DNA of 64,000 nucleotides from Archegozetes longisetosus (lineage: Eukaryota > Arthropoda > Arachnida > Sarcoptiformes > Trhypochthoniidae), in the NCBI GenBank assembly GCA_018873245.2, contig JAEMBT020000002.1, forward strand, positions 5,180,001 through 5,244,000. The letters run 5' to 3'. The translations under genes were made by a program, and so were the position numbers. The notes under the pieces are model-generated. The model saw only the letters and a list, made by a program, of their open reading frames with translations. It did no database searches and had not been told where the DNA came from. Of the stretch, positions 35,361 through 46,188 are shown in pieces (within the stretch, counting starts at the first letter, position 1; each line of letters begins with the position of its first letter).

Positions 35361-36551
35361 GGCACTCTCCTTAGGTGTGATTTACACACCAACTATAAAC
35401 TCTGAGGTGTGGTCTACATGTTTACTATTACATAAAAGTAGAAAATTTATTTAAATATATTAATACTTTAAGATCCATAAAACAAAAATTATTAAAATTA
35501 AACAATTATTAAAAATTAATAATTAATAAAAAGTTAAACACATTTCGGATATCTCGTAAAAGACTGTGAAACATGTTCTTCTTAGGATTGACTGAGCGCC
35601 ACCAGGACTCCTTCAGGTGCCTTGGTAACATCTCAAGGGTGCCATGCATCCTCCGGAGTATCTTCATCTTCAGCATTGACCAAAGGCTTTCGATGGTCTG
35701 AGTATTGGTGCCAGTGATGGGGTCTACAAAGAAATGCTGATGCTTAACGGTTTGGTGCTGGTAATTGTGCTGGTTAAGGCTGTTATAAGCTCCCCATTCT
35801 CGGTGACTATGAGAGTGCCGGCAGAGACTTCCTAAAGAATGATCGGTAAAAGGGTATCTCGATCTTGCCTCTCAACTAAGAAGTATCTACGCTCGAGTAC
35901 TTCGTTGGAAAAGTGCCTCCAGCACAAACCGAAACCCCAAGGACCAGAAATTCTCCTCTCATAATTGCGGTTGTTATTAATGGATTCTACTTCGGGGTCA
36001 TCATCCAATAATTCCTCTTCTTCTGCTAAATTTCCAGATAAGAGACGACCACGATTCGCCTTACGTTTGCCTCGAAGGAGAGACTCATCTATTTCAACGC
36101 GTTCGCCAGGTCCACCAAGAGGCTGACGGTTTTCAAATAGTTGAACGCAGACATCATTTTTAAGTCTTTTTCGGCGGGTGACTTGGTTTGTGGCAGCGTG
36201 ACATTTAACACAATCCGGGAGAATGGTTGGACCCGGAAAGATTAAGCTTCCGGAGGAAGGCAACACATGCCTACTCGGAGGAGATAATTGCATATAGCTC
36301 TAAAGCTTTCATATTTATAGAAGCTATAGAATGCTAATATGCTAATGAGATCCATACTACAATTTACAGAGGTATTTATACTATTTTGCACGTATCTAAA
36401 AAATTTTCTAGAAAAATTACAAAAGTGCAAAATCATATTCATTCTAATAAACTACACGCGTATATTACTAATAGTAACTTTCTATAGTCAACTAAAGTTG
36501 ACTTTCTAACTGTAGATCACTCATGACCTTTAGATCACACCTCAGGAGAAT
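35361..36551 (-). mobile_element. Merlin DNA transposon
   Basis: The duplicated flank GTCAAAATAAT lies at 35350-35360 and 36552-36562. The ends are inverted: CTCCTTAGGTGTGATTTA left and CTCCTGAGGTGTGATCTA right. Merlin elements make 8 to 9 base duplications; the shared 11 bases probably include chance matches. It is inserted in the ELO/desaturase spacer, whose intact form reads GGTTAAAATAATTTGAAG at 11740. Confidence 0.75.
35560..36293 (-). pseudogene. Merlin (ISXO2-like) transposase
   Basis: ATG at 36293; VEIDESLLRGKRKANRGR carries the first catalytic Asp, followed by GPWGFGLC and RRYFLVERQDRDTLLPII. After a stop and a shift near 35833 come EWGAYNSLN, NYQHQTVKHQHFFVDP, TQTIESLWSMLK (catalytic Glu) and WWRSVNP. 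The second Asp, normally just before WGAY, is not visible. The segment between the zinc region and VEIDES is shorter than usual, so part is deleted. Confidence 0.85.
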
Positions 36552-36579
36552 GTCAAAATAATTTGATGAAAATATAATT

Positions 36580-36611
36580 ATAACTTTGTTTATCATCTAA
36601 TAAAACAACTG
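36580..36611 (-). pseudogene. Tail of a lost desaturase
   Basis: On the minus strand it reads ISCFIR and a stop, identical to the C-terminus of desaturase F, followed by its 3' flank. The rest of the gene is cut off at the edge of the Tc1 element. It marks the former convergent partner of ELO D. Confidence 0.7.
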
Positions 36612-36680
36612 ATAAGGTGGAGAGTAAAAGTATTGGGACAATGAAAATATTTTAATTAATAGGAAAATAATAGAGATATA

Positions 36681-37096
36681 TTAGGGGTTTTGCTTATGTA
36701 ATGCGGTTTTTTGTTAGTAAAATTGCACCCGTCGCCCAGATTCAGGGTTGTCTTCGACACTGAAGTCGTTGTTTCAGAAGCGTGAAAACCATCGCTGACA
36801 CTGACTCACACTCAGAGCTTTGCGACCATATGTGTCCCGAATGTGTTGTGCGGCTTCGGTAGCATTTGATCCCCGATCAAATTCATACAACAAACAATGT
36901 CTTATGTGAGTCTTAGTCGGAAACCCTTCAGTCATTTTGGACACAAATTATTTAAAGATTATTTGTGAATAATTTGAGTTTAGATATGACTCTTTTGGAT
37001 GACTTTCCAAAAACATTTGTAAACAATCGATTACTGACTCAAAATTGACCTGAAACATAACGTTAAAAAACCCGCATTACATAAGCAAAACCCTAA
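36681..37096 (-). mobile_element. Nested mariner element, 416 bases
   Basis: Ends TTAGGGGTTTTGCTTATGTA and the inverse TTAGGGTTTTGCTTATGTAA, with TA on both sides. Only the first quarter of a transposase remains inside. Confidence 0.85.
36713..36935 (-). pseudogene. Mariner transposase N-terminal fragment
   Basis: ATG at 36935, then TKTHIRHCLLYEFDRGSNAT, TYGRKALSVSQCQRWFSRF, a TGA, and NNDFSVEDNPESGRR. This is the paired helix-turn-helix DNA-binding part of mariner transposase. The catalytic domain is deleted and one stop is present. Confidence 0.88.
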
Positions 37097-37269
37097 TACA
37101 AATGAAACTTATACACCAGTTTTATTACAATGAAAGTAAAATCTTTGAAAATTTTTATTTAGATCATACACGAGTGATTTATATAATCTTATAAAATGTG
37201 ATTTTACGGAGATGCAAAAGTATAGAAACATTATGAATAACGTGATTAAATTTCAATTCAATTTCAATT

Positions 37270-37640
37270 TAATTATCAATAGTTCCTCCTTTTTTAAGAA
37301 TAACGTTATAAAGATTATATGGCATTGATTTTATTAAATTCTGTAATTCAGATTTTGAGATTTCTTCTTATTCTTCTATACGTTGAAGCTCTTCGCGAGT
37401 ATAAAATCGGCGGTCATTTTGTAAAACCTTCGGGAAAATATCCCCATAAGTTTCAAATTGGGTTTAGGTCTGGAGAATATGAGGGCAATGGCAAAAGTTT
37501 GTTTTTATTAATTCTAAACCAATTTTAAAGAATCGTTAGCTGTATGTATTGGAGCGTTGTCTTGAACAAATTCCCAATTTTTGCCACCAATTTGTCGTTC
37601 AAAAGTTAAAAGATGTGTCGATAGCATTTGTTGATAACCC
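37270..37640 (-). pseudogene. Tc1-like transposase C-terminal fragment
   Basis: WEFVQDNAPIHTAND (second catalytic Asp), then after a frameshift LPLPSYSPDLNPI and NLWGYF, then EELQRIEEE in another frame. Several stops and shifts. It belongs to the element interrupted by the mariner. Confidence 0.8.
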
Positions 37641-37645
37641 CTTGC

Positions 37646-38008
37646 GTGACTTATAATGTGTAACTTAAAGTTTTAAATGTTTTATGCAATATACATATTT
37701 GATTCAGGCTTTATCAGGTTAAACCTGATTTCAAAAAATTCCCTACGGAGGGTTTAAATCGGGTTTAATCGGGTTAAACCAGAAAAGTACAGAGCCTGTA
37801 GTAAAGTTGACGACCCGTATAAAAGGCCTTTATTTTGCTCAACTTTTAAACTGATGTTTTTAATGTTTTTTATCTTTTAAGTTGATGATCATTAAGAAAG
37901 TATTAAGCAAAACTAGTCTTGTCTCAACTTATTTGTAAGTCTACTTATTTATGTTATAGACCTTATTCAGATATCGTCTTATTATAAGTAATATTGTAAA
38001 TTATTAAT
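37646..38008. promoter_or_regulatory. Solo transposon end and 5' flank of dead desaturase H
   Basis: Bases about 37700-37800 are one end of the composite's outer family (GGGTTAAACCAGAAAAGTAC then AGAGCCTGTAG). It is followed by the conserved desaturase 5' flank (GGCCTTTATTTTGCTCAACTT), the same arrangement as upstream of desaturase I at 61060-61160. Confidence 0.5.
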
Positions 38009-38524
38009 AAGGTGACCACCTCTGACTTGTCTTATGAAGGGACAAAAATATCAAAGGGGACCCTTAAATTTTTAAAAAGAAAAACGCCTCTTTTATCAGT
38101 CATTACAAATATTTAGGTGTCAAACAATATATTCTGATATTAAAACATTGAAAATTATTAGTCATAGTTGATTTCAATGGTATATTTTTTGTTAGAAATG
38201 GCATCTTTCCAAAGTTATTCAATAGTAAGAAATATTGGTTTATATCAGATATAAGTCAAGGTAGTAAAGACTAACTCATTAACCTTTGATTTTAAACCAC
38301 AGTATTCAGAACATTAAACTGGGGTTCTTAATACTCATCAGTTGTAAAATAAATTCAATGTTTGAACTTCTAAGAAACGTTTTCTAAACACATTTTCAAA
38401 AATGAAAGTCGAAAAACGGGACACCTAATTTGCCCGTCTAGAGTTTTCGGTCTGACGGAATTTCTGTCTTTCACCTTTAAAAAGACTGGACTGTCCAGTC
38501 AAAACCGGGACGGATGATCATCGT
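38009..38524. mobile_element. Insertion with 9-10 base duplication
   Basis: AATTATTAAT occurs at 37999-38008 and 38525-38534, while desaturase I has it once (AATAATTAATAGACTT at 61450). The inserted 516 bases begin AAGGTGACCACC and end GGATGATCATC, weak inverted ends. No coding sequence. Superfamily unassigned (MULE-like by duplication size). Confidence 0.55.
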
Positions 38525-38683
38525 AATTATTAATGGACTTGATTAAAGAGAGCAACTTTTATCCTTCTTTTATAGAAAATATTTGATACAAAACAATTAA
38601 AAGTTGACAAACGCTTTATATTTATCTTCTCTACTGTTTTCCAATGCTTTTTATTTGAAAGTTTCAATTTTAATAAGTGATAA

Positions 38684-39700
38684 ATGCACAAATCAGAGGA
38701 TGAAATGTCCTCAAACGAAGTGCTTGGGTGCAAACCTTTCGACGATAAAAAGCAAATCTATAAAAATCAACTATTTTGACGTAATATTATCACTCTGACA
38801 ATGTTACACGTCTTTGGATTTTATGGCTGGTATTCAGCCATCAAATACTCTAAATGGCAACCATTTTTATGGAGTTATTTTATCAGTATCTTCGCTGCGT
38901 TTGGTGTTCTGTCAGGTAGTCATAGGTTATTGACTCATCGTTCACATAAAGCACAATGGAATTTAAGTCTTGTTGATGATCATGCAGACAATGACACTTC
39001 AGAATGACATCTACGAGTAGTGTCGGGATGATTGTGTTCATCATAAATATTCTGAAACAGATGCAGATCCTCATAATTCTAAAAGAGGATTCTTCTTCGC
39101 TCATATGGGATGGCTTTTAGTTAGAAAACATCCACAAGTTATAGAAAATGGAAAAACTGTCGATATGTCAGATGTTTGGACCTACCAGATAGTTAGATTT
39201 CAATGCAGATTTTATATACCTCTTGTAGGCATTTAAAGTTTTTTGTTAAACTATTTTCACGTAAATAAATTTATCCGTATTAATTGTTTAAACCATAACC
39301 AAAAGCGATAGATTGTAATGATCATAATTATATTTAGTTTTGGAAAATATATAATACTGTTTCAGGGTGTTTCCCAACGATTGTTCCACTTTATATTTTC
39401 GATGAGCCACTTTTGTTTACAATTCCTAATATGTTTCATTATGTAGTGTCAGTATGTTGAGACTTAAAAATTAGTGCATAAATAAGCATAATTTAATTAT
39501 GATTATATTTGAAGTTTCATGAAATCTGGCTTGGCAACTCTCCTGCTCATATGTATGGCAATTGGTAATCAGTCTCTTATTATTTCTTTATTACTTAAGA
39601 TAAGTCTTTAATCTATAATTTATCTAAATCTAGACCTTATGACAACCAAATTGAACAGCGAGATAATAAATTTGTAGTTTATCTGTCGTTAGGCGGAGGT
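38684..39700 (+). pseudogene. Desaturase H pseudogene
   Basis: Starts at the shared ATG (MHKSEDEMSSNEVLGCKP) and is co-linear with exons 1 to 4 of the intact desaturases: exon 1 to about 39224, exon 2 about 39348-39452, exon 3 about 39511-39560, exon 4 about 39634-39698. It has an in-frame TGA at 38778 (WRN became a stop), a frameshift near 38970, further stops, HRLLTH in place of HRLWTH, and a lost exon 2 acceptor. No exon 5 was found. Non-functional. Confidence 0.92.
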
Positions 39701-42659
39701 TGATATCATTTGATTTTAATAAATATTTAGATGGATACAAGTAAAAGCGAACAACACAAATGTGTGAAACCTTTTCCAGGAATCTACAATATGATCCGCT
39801 AATGTTAGAGACGTGATCTCTAAAGATTTTTTAAAGTTAGTTGAATACATTCGATTGTTAGATTGACCATTATTTGCATCACGTTAAGATCGAATCGTAT
39901 TAGATTAAAATGAAATAGATGCAATTTTATAAATGGATGAGCACAGGGTGACTGTAAAATATCTCGACATTTTATTATATATGAAGAGGAAATTTCATAA
40001 AAGGTAGCAGACAAACGTCCAGTAGGATTTGTCTCCTTTAAAGTTGAGCTGATAAGATAAGCAGATATATCACAAAAACTATTATGCGATGCAAACAATG
40101 ATCAATTTAAAAATGAAATATAACCAACCAGTCTAATTTGGAGCTTTTTATTTTAAATACAAACTTCATCTTTTAGTATTTGAAGATTTTCTTGTAGATC
40201 TCTGAATAATGCTTTGCCCATCCTGTACAAAAGAGTCACACAGTTCAAATTTGGCACTACTGTTGAATTTCGAACGTATAACTTTTTGCGCTCAAAATAG
40301 CACTTCATATGATTGGGGTTAGGCCCTGTACTATTTTGGTTTAATTTTCACGCCAATTCGGGGTTGGTTCAAGCAGTTTAATAAATTTGACTAAATTTGG
40401 AGTTTGTCGGGTTTAATCTGAAAATTGACTTTCAATTTCAGGTTAATAAAATCGACACATAATAATTATCATGTCCCTCTATGTCCCCATTGAAATATTT
40501 GATCTCATACATATTCAGGTTTTCATTAGATAAGCGATGATCTGTTTAGACATTCTCTTTTGATCTGTTTGTTTGGTTAGAAATGATATCATAAAGATAC
40601 GGAATCTTGCAGTTTAGGTCTTGAAATTCTCGGCGAGCCTACAAATGTGTCAGGTGTAACACTATAAGTGATTCCATTTTTAGCAGGCTTTACCACAAAA
40701 TGCCTATTGGGTTGAACTCGCGCTCGCATTTACCTGTACCCATACTCATAGGACTTACGAGTTAGCCGCTCCTCAGCTCGTACTATGTTCAACAACAATA
40801 TAGGCAGGTATTTAATACTAAAGCCTAATTACGATCAGCGATAGCCATTTATTAATATTTGTACCTCTCATTTCAGAAACTTTAAGTACTTTCGAATTGA
40901 CATAACTGTTAACTTTATCGCTAAACTTCGCTTTTTCAATTCGGTCCGTTTGTATTCTCAACCATTTTTATGTTGATAATTTCGAATATTCTAAAGAGTT
41001 CTCTTATTTACAGAAAGTTTTAATAACCAGTTTTCAACCAATTCTTTTCTTTATACGGATAAAGTTTATTCTTAAAGTATCGCAAATCTCCAGAGTAAGA
41101 AGGGCTCTTCAGGTAAAAGTTGAACACAAAGAAGCGAATCCGAATATGACTTTAAACCTTGAATCTTTTTCATAGCTCATTGTTTCAATTCTAAAGACCT
41201 TATCTATTGTCCTCGAATCGTAAGTTTTAAAGGAAAGACAAAGACTACGAAATTCAGGTAAAGGTAAAAAACTAAAGATATTCGGTCTCGATCTCAATAC
41301 GACTCAAAATATTGAAACCGAAAGTTAGACGTTTGGTAATGAATGCTAAAAGCTCAATGAATGAATGACACTCGATTACAAAATTCAATCAAATTTCTTA
41401 TATTCTTAGCACTGAGTTGATGTCTGAAGCAATCACTGAAAAGGTCAGTTGAAAGAAAGTTAGACCAATTATAAGCCCACTACAAATGCTACAGAACACT
41501 CCATTAAGCGCTTTAACTCAACAATAATCAACTGATTCAGAAATTGCCTTGACTTCCGCAGACGCTCAAATCAGTGTTATTCCTCTAACTCTTAGGTTCA
41601 TCAGCGCAGAACATAATATCCGATTTGCATTGGAGTCAAGAACGAATGCAAACACTAGTCAACAATTGATGCGTTCCCTCAATTTGCCTGTCCAGTTTTG
41701 CCACCAATTCCAGTTTCAAACTAATCAAACATCGCAATCAACTTAGTATCGGACCTCAGAGCACTTCAAAAGGCCATCACTTATAACGAACATACAATCG
41801 AATTTTATCTTATATTTTAGAATGAATACTTTGAGATTACAATCGATGCTCTCGTTCTCTTCTGATTTACCGAGCACTAGATTTCTGTCATTCGTCAGAT
41901 AATCGAATAAAATCCTGTTGGTAAAAGTGATCCATCGGTTCTGTTGCTCACATTTTTCACTCCAAGAACAAAATCAGCTCTAGGTTTTTCCCAATTGAAT
42001 GATTCACTCAGATCGCTACTCGGGTGTAAGAGCTCCAAAGCTAATTCCTTCATCCACTTTTTCTAAACCAAGCTTTGACTCAATATTTGCATAAATGAAT
42101 GGCGTTTCGGGACATCGAATAATTTCGAATATTTGTGAAGAGTTCGTCGTAAGCCTGACCAAAACTATTATATGAGTATAAAACGAAAGTGAAATTTGAA
42201 ATAAGGTTCAAATGTGATGGACTATGGGTTTGATTGAGAGAACAAGCTTCGTGTTTAGTTGACCGAAACTCCAAAAGAATTAAGTCACTTCATTATAACA
42301 AAATTGACCATCAGATTTCTATAACTTATGTATTTTGTTGACTACTAACTTAAGTTTTTACTTTATTATTTTTAAATAAATAGGTCTTTATTAGTGATTT
42401 TTATTTGATTGACTAAAAATTCGAAAACTCCTGAAACATAATAGTTTTGAATCATAATCAAAATTTATTTTTATTGAAAATCATAATCAAAAAATGCATA
42501 CAAAACATTAATGAATGTAAAACTCAATTATTTAGTCTATTTAATGGTTATTTGAGTAATGATTTATACTTCATTAGAAGAGATTATTATTGAGCAAAAT
42601 CATGAAAATCATTTGAAACTATTTGATTACAAAAACGTTAGTCTAAATTAGTTACTTGA
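39701..42659. other. Long intergenic stretch
   Basis: Bases 39701-40220 match desaturase intron 4, so the missing exon 5 would have followed at about 40230. There is another outer-family transposon end at about 40325-40440 (TTAGGCCCTGTACTATTTTG). From 40450 to 42659 no gene, domain or clear repeat boundary was found; a 65-codon frame at 41549 starts at TTG. Confidence 0.4.
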
Positions 42660-44384
42660 TTAGAAAATTCTTTGGCGAAAAACTTTCAAAGCCAGACATT
42701 CTTTCCATTTCTGATGTGATGAACAGTTGCAATGATATAAAAGCCAATTATAAGAACCGAACACTTGCAAACAATTGGGACATTTCAGGAAGCCAGTTTT
42801 GTCGGTTTCAGATTGAGTACAATAAGTCTGAAGGGGTTCAATAAATATATTATCACATGAAGAACTGATTCGTTTAGCAGTTTCATCACCAATAATATTG
42901 ATCTGATTGAATAATTCCGTATTACATACAAAACAGTGATAACTCTGACCCTTTTCCAGAACCCATACCTGTTCAGCCATTGCAATCTTATCGAAATAGT
43001 TGCGAACAGAATTTTGTTCATAATTCAGTGACATTTGGATCTCAGTATCAGTTCTCACTTTAGATTTTCTGGTATTTGTTATTCCAGTCCTTAACTTATA
43101 GGTGAGAACTTTTAAAAGAAATCTTCGATATTCTTCGTTATTTCCATTGGCCATGAAATTCATTCTTTCATACAAGTCTAACTGCTCTTTGAAGCCTTCG
43201 TTTGGAAAAACTTTTCTCTTCTTTGAAACTCTTCTGATGGCTTCCACTGCTGAGATTCTGTACTTTTTCATAATGAAGGCAATCACAACCGTAGCACTTC
43301 TTGAGACACCACCACCACAATGAACATAAACATTCTCATCTATTAATCAATTTATATTATCACTCAAACTTGTTTCAAACTTTTGATTTTGATAAACGAA
43401 AAATAAACCATTTACGAGTTTCAAAAGTTTAGAACCTTTGTTAGCTATACACTCAAAAGCATAACAATCATTGATAGCAACCAGGATTGATGGCATACTT
43501 TCCATCAGACTTTAAGATTGGAGATATTAACAAACATGTGGAATGTTAAATATAGTAATCAAATCTAGAACCAAATTTGGCAGCAAATTGATGCACATTA
43601 CAGGGAAGTTGGTAGAAATGATTTTTTCATGCTGCTATTCACGCGGATTATTAAACTTTCAACTGTATAAGACAGCAAGAATTCTCTACGTTTTCTTATT
43701 GTTTGCAAAGTTGAAACTGCGTCTATGCTTTTAAATTAAGTTTTATCACAATAAGTTAATATCTTATTTTAACGAAAAATCAGATTTAAAGACATGTTTC
43801 TTAAAGTTTCGATGCAATGAACTACTACTGATGTAGTAATTAATCTTTGAAGTTAACGTTAAACGGTTCTGAAAACATTCACTTAGAACTATAACATTTA
43901 ATAATTTGATTTGAAGCTTAAACACAAATCAGTTTTAAAGTAATCAGTTAGAATGAAAGATAAATATTTTCGCAATAATTACAAATGGAGAATAAGTAGT
44001 AAAATAAAACCTATAAACAAGACGAGGAATAGTTGACTTACCATTTTTCTGAGCATTGCTTATGATTTTGAAACATTCATCGAAAGATGACAACAAGTCT
44101 TGATCAGGAAAGTCGCCAGCTTCCACGTGAATATAATTAATGTGAGCAAATCTGTCAGATTTAAAGACAGGCACTTCAGTTACGCTCAAAATATGTTTGA
44201 TATCAAGTTTTTCCATGAGAACACAATCTTTGATGGGGGTATCACATCCAAGAAACAAACCCCTTTCAATCTTGTGATAATCTTTACTGTTAGACCAGTA
44301 ATCATTATAATAAATCAATTCGTAGTTAATAACTTTTAAGTTATCATTTTTACTATTATTCATGCTTTCCATTGAATCAGACAT
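42660..44384 (-). CDS. DUSP12: DUSP12/YVH1 dual-specificity phosphatase
   Basis: Dual-specificity protein phosphatase; the family releases Mrt4 during late 60S ribosome assembly and has a C-terminal zinc-binding domain. Exon 1 is 44042-44384 and exon 2 is 42660-43339, joined G|AT over a 702-base GT-AG intron. The 340-residue product is the same length as human DUSP12. The active-site loop HCGGGVSRSA falls at the start of exon 2 (about residue 120) and follows AGDFPDQDLLSSF, which carries the general-acid Asp. The C-terminal part has CFVCNTELF, FLKCPNCLQVFGSYNW and a final Cys/His pair. Start ATG at 44384. No damage seen. The first exon ends at a donor well before the nearest stop. Confidence 0.95.
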
Positions 44385-45288
44385 TATTAATAACTTTAAT
44401 TATAAAGAGTATTAATCTTTAAAAAGTTATTTGAATTAATTGCTTATGTAGCTATTGTTTGAATAAAGTGCTAAACAACTGACGTAATAGGTCTGAACCG
44501 ATGTTTATCTAAAGTTGAGTTTCATACGAATTATAGTGTTAGGTTTACTAATTATAAACTACAGTAATGAGTGAAATCCCATTTCAAGGTCCATATTGAG
44601 TGCACGATATCTGGCCTGCACTAAGTGTCATGTTTTCCTAATATTCTTTATTTCTGTTCCCAAAAGAGTGATATAAATCTTATTATTTGCCTTATGCTCG
44701 GACTTGAACTCGAATCGAAACACAAATCATCTTTTGGCGCATCAATGAATTAAAATTGATTTAAGATTAACTTTTTTAGAAAAATGGTTCAGTCGAATAT
44801 TACTAATATTTGACTCAGCCATACAGTTGTGTACAAGTGTTGCACTCTTTTATCAGACCATTCATCAGATGTTTTAGCTCATGGAAAAGTCCTCATATTC
44901 AAGTTCTACAAAACACGAATTTATTTCTTTTCTCAACTCTTTATACTGCGTGGAAACGTTTTATTTATTAAATTATGTTAAACTTTACTATATTTTAAGT
45001 TTATCATTCAAAGTTTAACTGAAATTAGAAAAATTTACTAAAATTAATACGTCAATTGACCTAAAGTTATGTATGATTGAAATTAATTTTGAGTGTCATT
45101 CGTATGAATAGACTTATTAGAAGTTTTCAATCAACAATTTAAGGCTTTCAAACAAATCTCAACTTTTTAATTCATATTATACTAACCTTGAAATTTGCGT
45201 GTATTTCACGCTTAATTTATATTATAATCAGAATAAATTCAGAGACAAAGAAATCGTTAATGATTTGAAATCGAAGACAATAAGCTTT
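44385..45288. other. Intergenic between DUSP12 and the hemopexin-like gene
   Basis: Probably the DUSP12 promoter and the 3' UTR of the upstream gene. No other feature recognised. Confidence 0.35.
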
Positions 45289-46188
45289 TTACTGGAGAAC
45301 AAGAGCTCTGTAGAGTAAGAGAATAATAATAACGGCCGAAGTGCCCGAACTCAACCTAATCACTGGAAGCATCACATCAAAATCTTTGGGTGTTTGACAA
45401 AAACGACTGGAATAACTTGTCCATCGACAAGAGTAGGGATACGAAAGCCTTTTCATACAATAGTAATGGTTGAAAAATATAGCGATTATGTCATTACGAT
45501 ATCCAATATATGCGTCGAATTGAATGGGAAGATAAATGTCGCCTAAAACCAACGAGTTTTGTTTCAATTCAAGATTTGGTGCATCCAAACGGTTTGGCCC
45601 AACGAGAGCGAGGACAGAGCATGAATTTTTGTAACGACAATTTTTTTTAATTGTGGTCAATGTGTTTGTATTATTCGAGTATGTCTTCAAATTTGGGACA
45701 TATAAACACGTCTCTTGACCGGAAATTGCATCGAAACACTTGACATGTGGAATGTTTGACTCCTCCAGATTTTGGGCCACTCTTTCTACTCTCAAAGGAT
45801 TGTATTTGATAACAAGTACTTCTTTTCTTCTACTAGTTTCCAACTGATCAGAATTGTTGACAATCATATAAGCATTGTTATTGTAATTGAATGCATGTAA
45901 TAGTTTGCCACTCAGTTCAGGCCAAACAGAAGAGATAGGTTTTGGAGTTTTGTCTTCAATGTTCAACTGATCGCCTAATATCCAAAAGTATCCGTCACTA
46001 AATATGTAAGTTGTGCCGTTAGTTAGATAGAAAGCGCCATCAATTTTATGCAATCGACACACTTTATGACGAGAATAATAAATATTTAACAAAGCATTTT
46101 CTCTCTGAACCACTGATAGTATGAATATAAGGCCTGAGATTATGATTACTATTGAGAGAATTAGTTTGATTTTGCAGAGCAAAGACAT
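45289..46188 (-). CDS. Hemopexin-like single-pass membrane protein
   Basis: Single exon, 299 residues, ATG at 46188. Residues about 5-27 form a hydrophobic signal anchor (IKLILSIVIIISGLIFIL). The rest is predicted extracellular. It starts with a hemopexin-like blade: IDGAFYLTNGTTYIFSDGYF, then PKPISSVWPEL and KLLHAFNYNNNAYMI. The later part is Cys-rich with paired cysteines (KCFDAISGQETCLY, CRYKNSCS, CMKRLSYPYSCRW), and there is a short hydrophobic C-terminus. Function is unknown; hemopexin blades in other proteins bind haem, matrix proteins or proteases. The family call rests on the first two blades only, so it may be a fast-evolving lineage-specific protein. Confidence 0.6.
   Translation of the reverse strand: MSLLCKIKLILSIVIIISGLIFILSVVQRENALLNIYYSRHKVCRLHKIDGAFYLTNGTTYIFSDGYFWILGDQLNIEDKTPKPISSVWPELSGKLLHAFNYNNNAYMIVNNSDQLETSRRKEVLVIKYNPLRVERVAQNLEESNIPHVKCFDAISGQETCLYVPNLKTYSNNTNTLTTIKKNCRYKNSCSVLALVGPNRLDAPNLELKQNSLVLGDIYLPIQFDAYIGYRNDIIAIFFNHYYCMKRLSYPYSCRWTSYSSRFCQTPKDFDVMLPVIRLSSGTSAVIIILLLYRALVLQ

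Larger units (their letters stand above)
36612..37645 (-). mobile_element. Tc1-type element split by a mariner
   Basis: Left end GTGGAGAGTAAAAGTATTGGGAC is Tc1-like. A mariner element sits at 36681-37096 between TA repeats. Tc1 coding sequence resumes to about 37640 and stops abruptly, so the far half is missing. Confidence 0.6.

Noticed and set aside
41109-42274. Several 62-65 codon frames in 41.1-42.3 kb
   Set aside because: Not co-linear, no domain, some starting at TTG; treated as intergenic.
43102-44339. Plus-strand frames at 43102 and 44100
   Set aside because: Antisense to DUSP12 exons, whose domain structure is clear.
44680-44760. Possible tRNA (CTCGAATCGAA)
   Set aside because: No A-box or acceptor stem pairing could be found.
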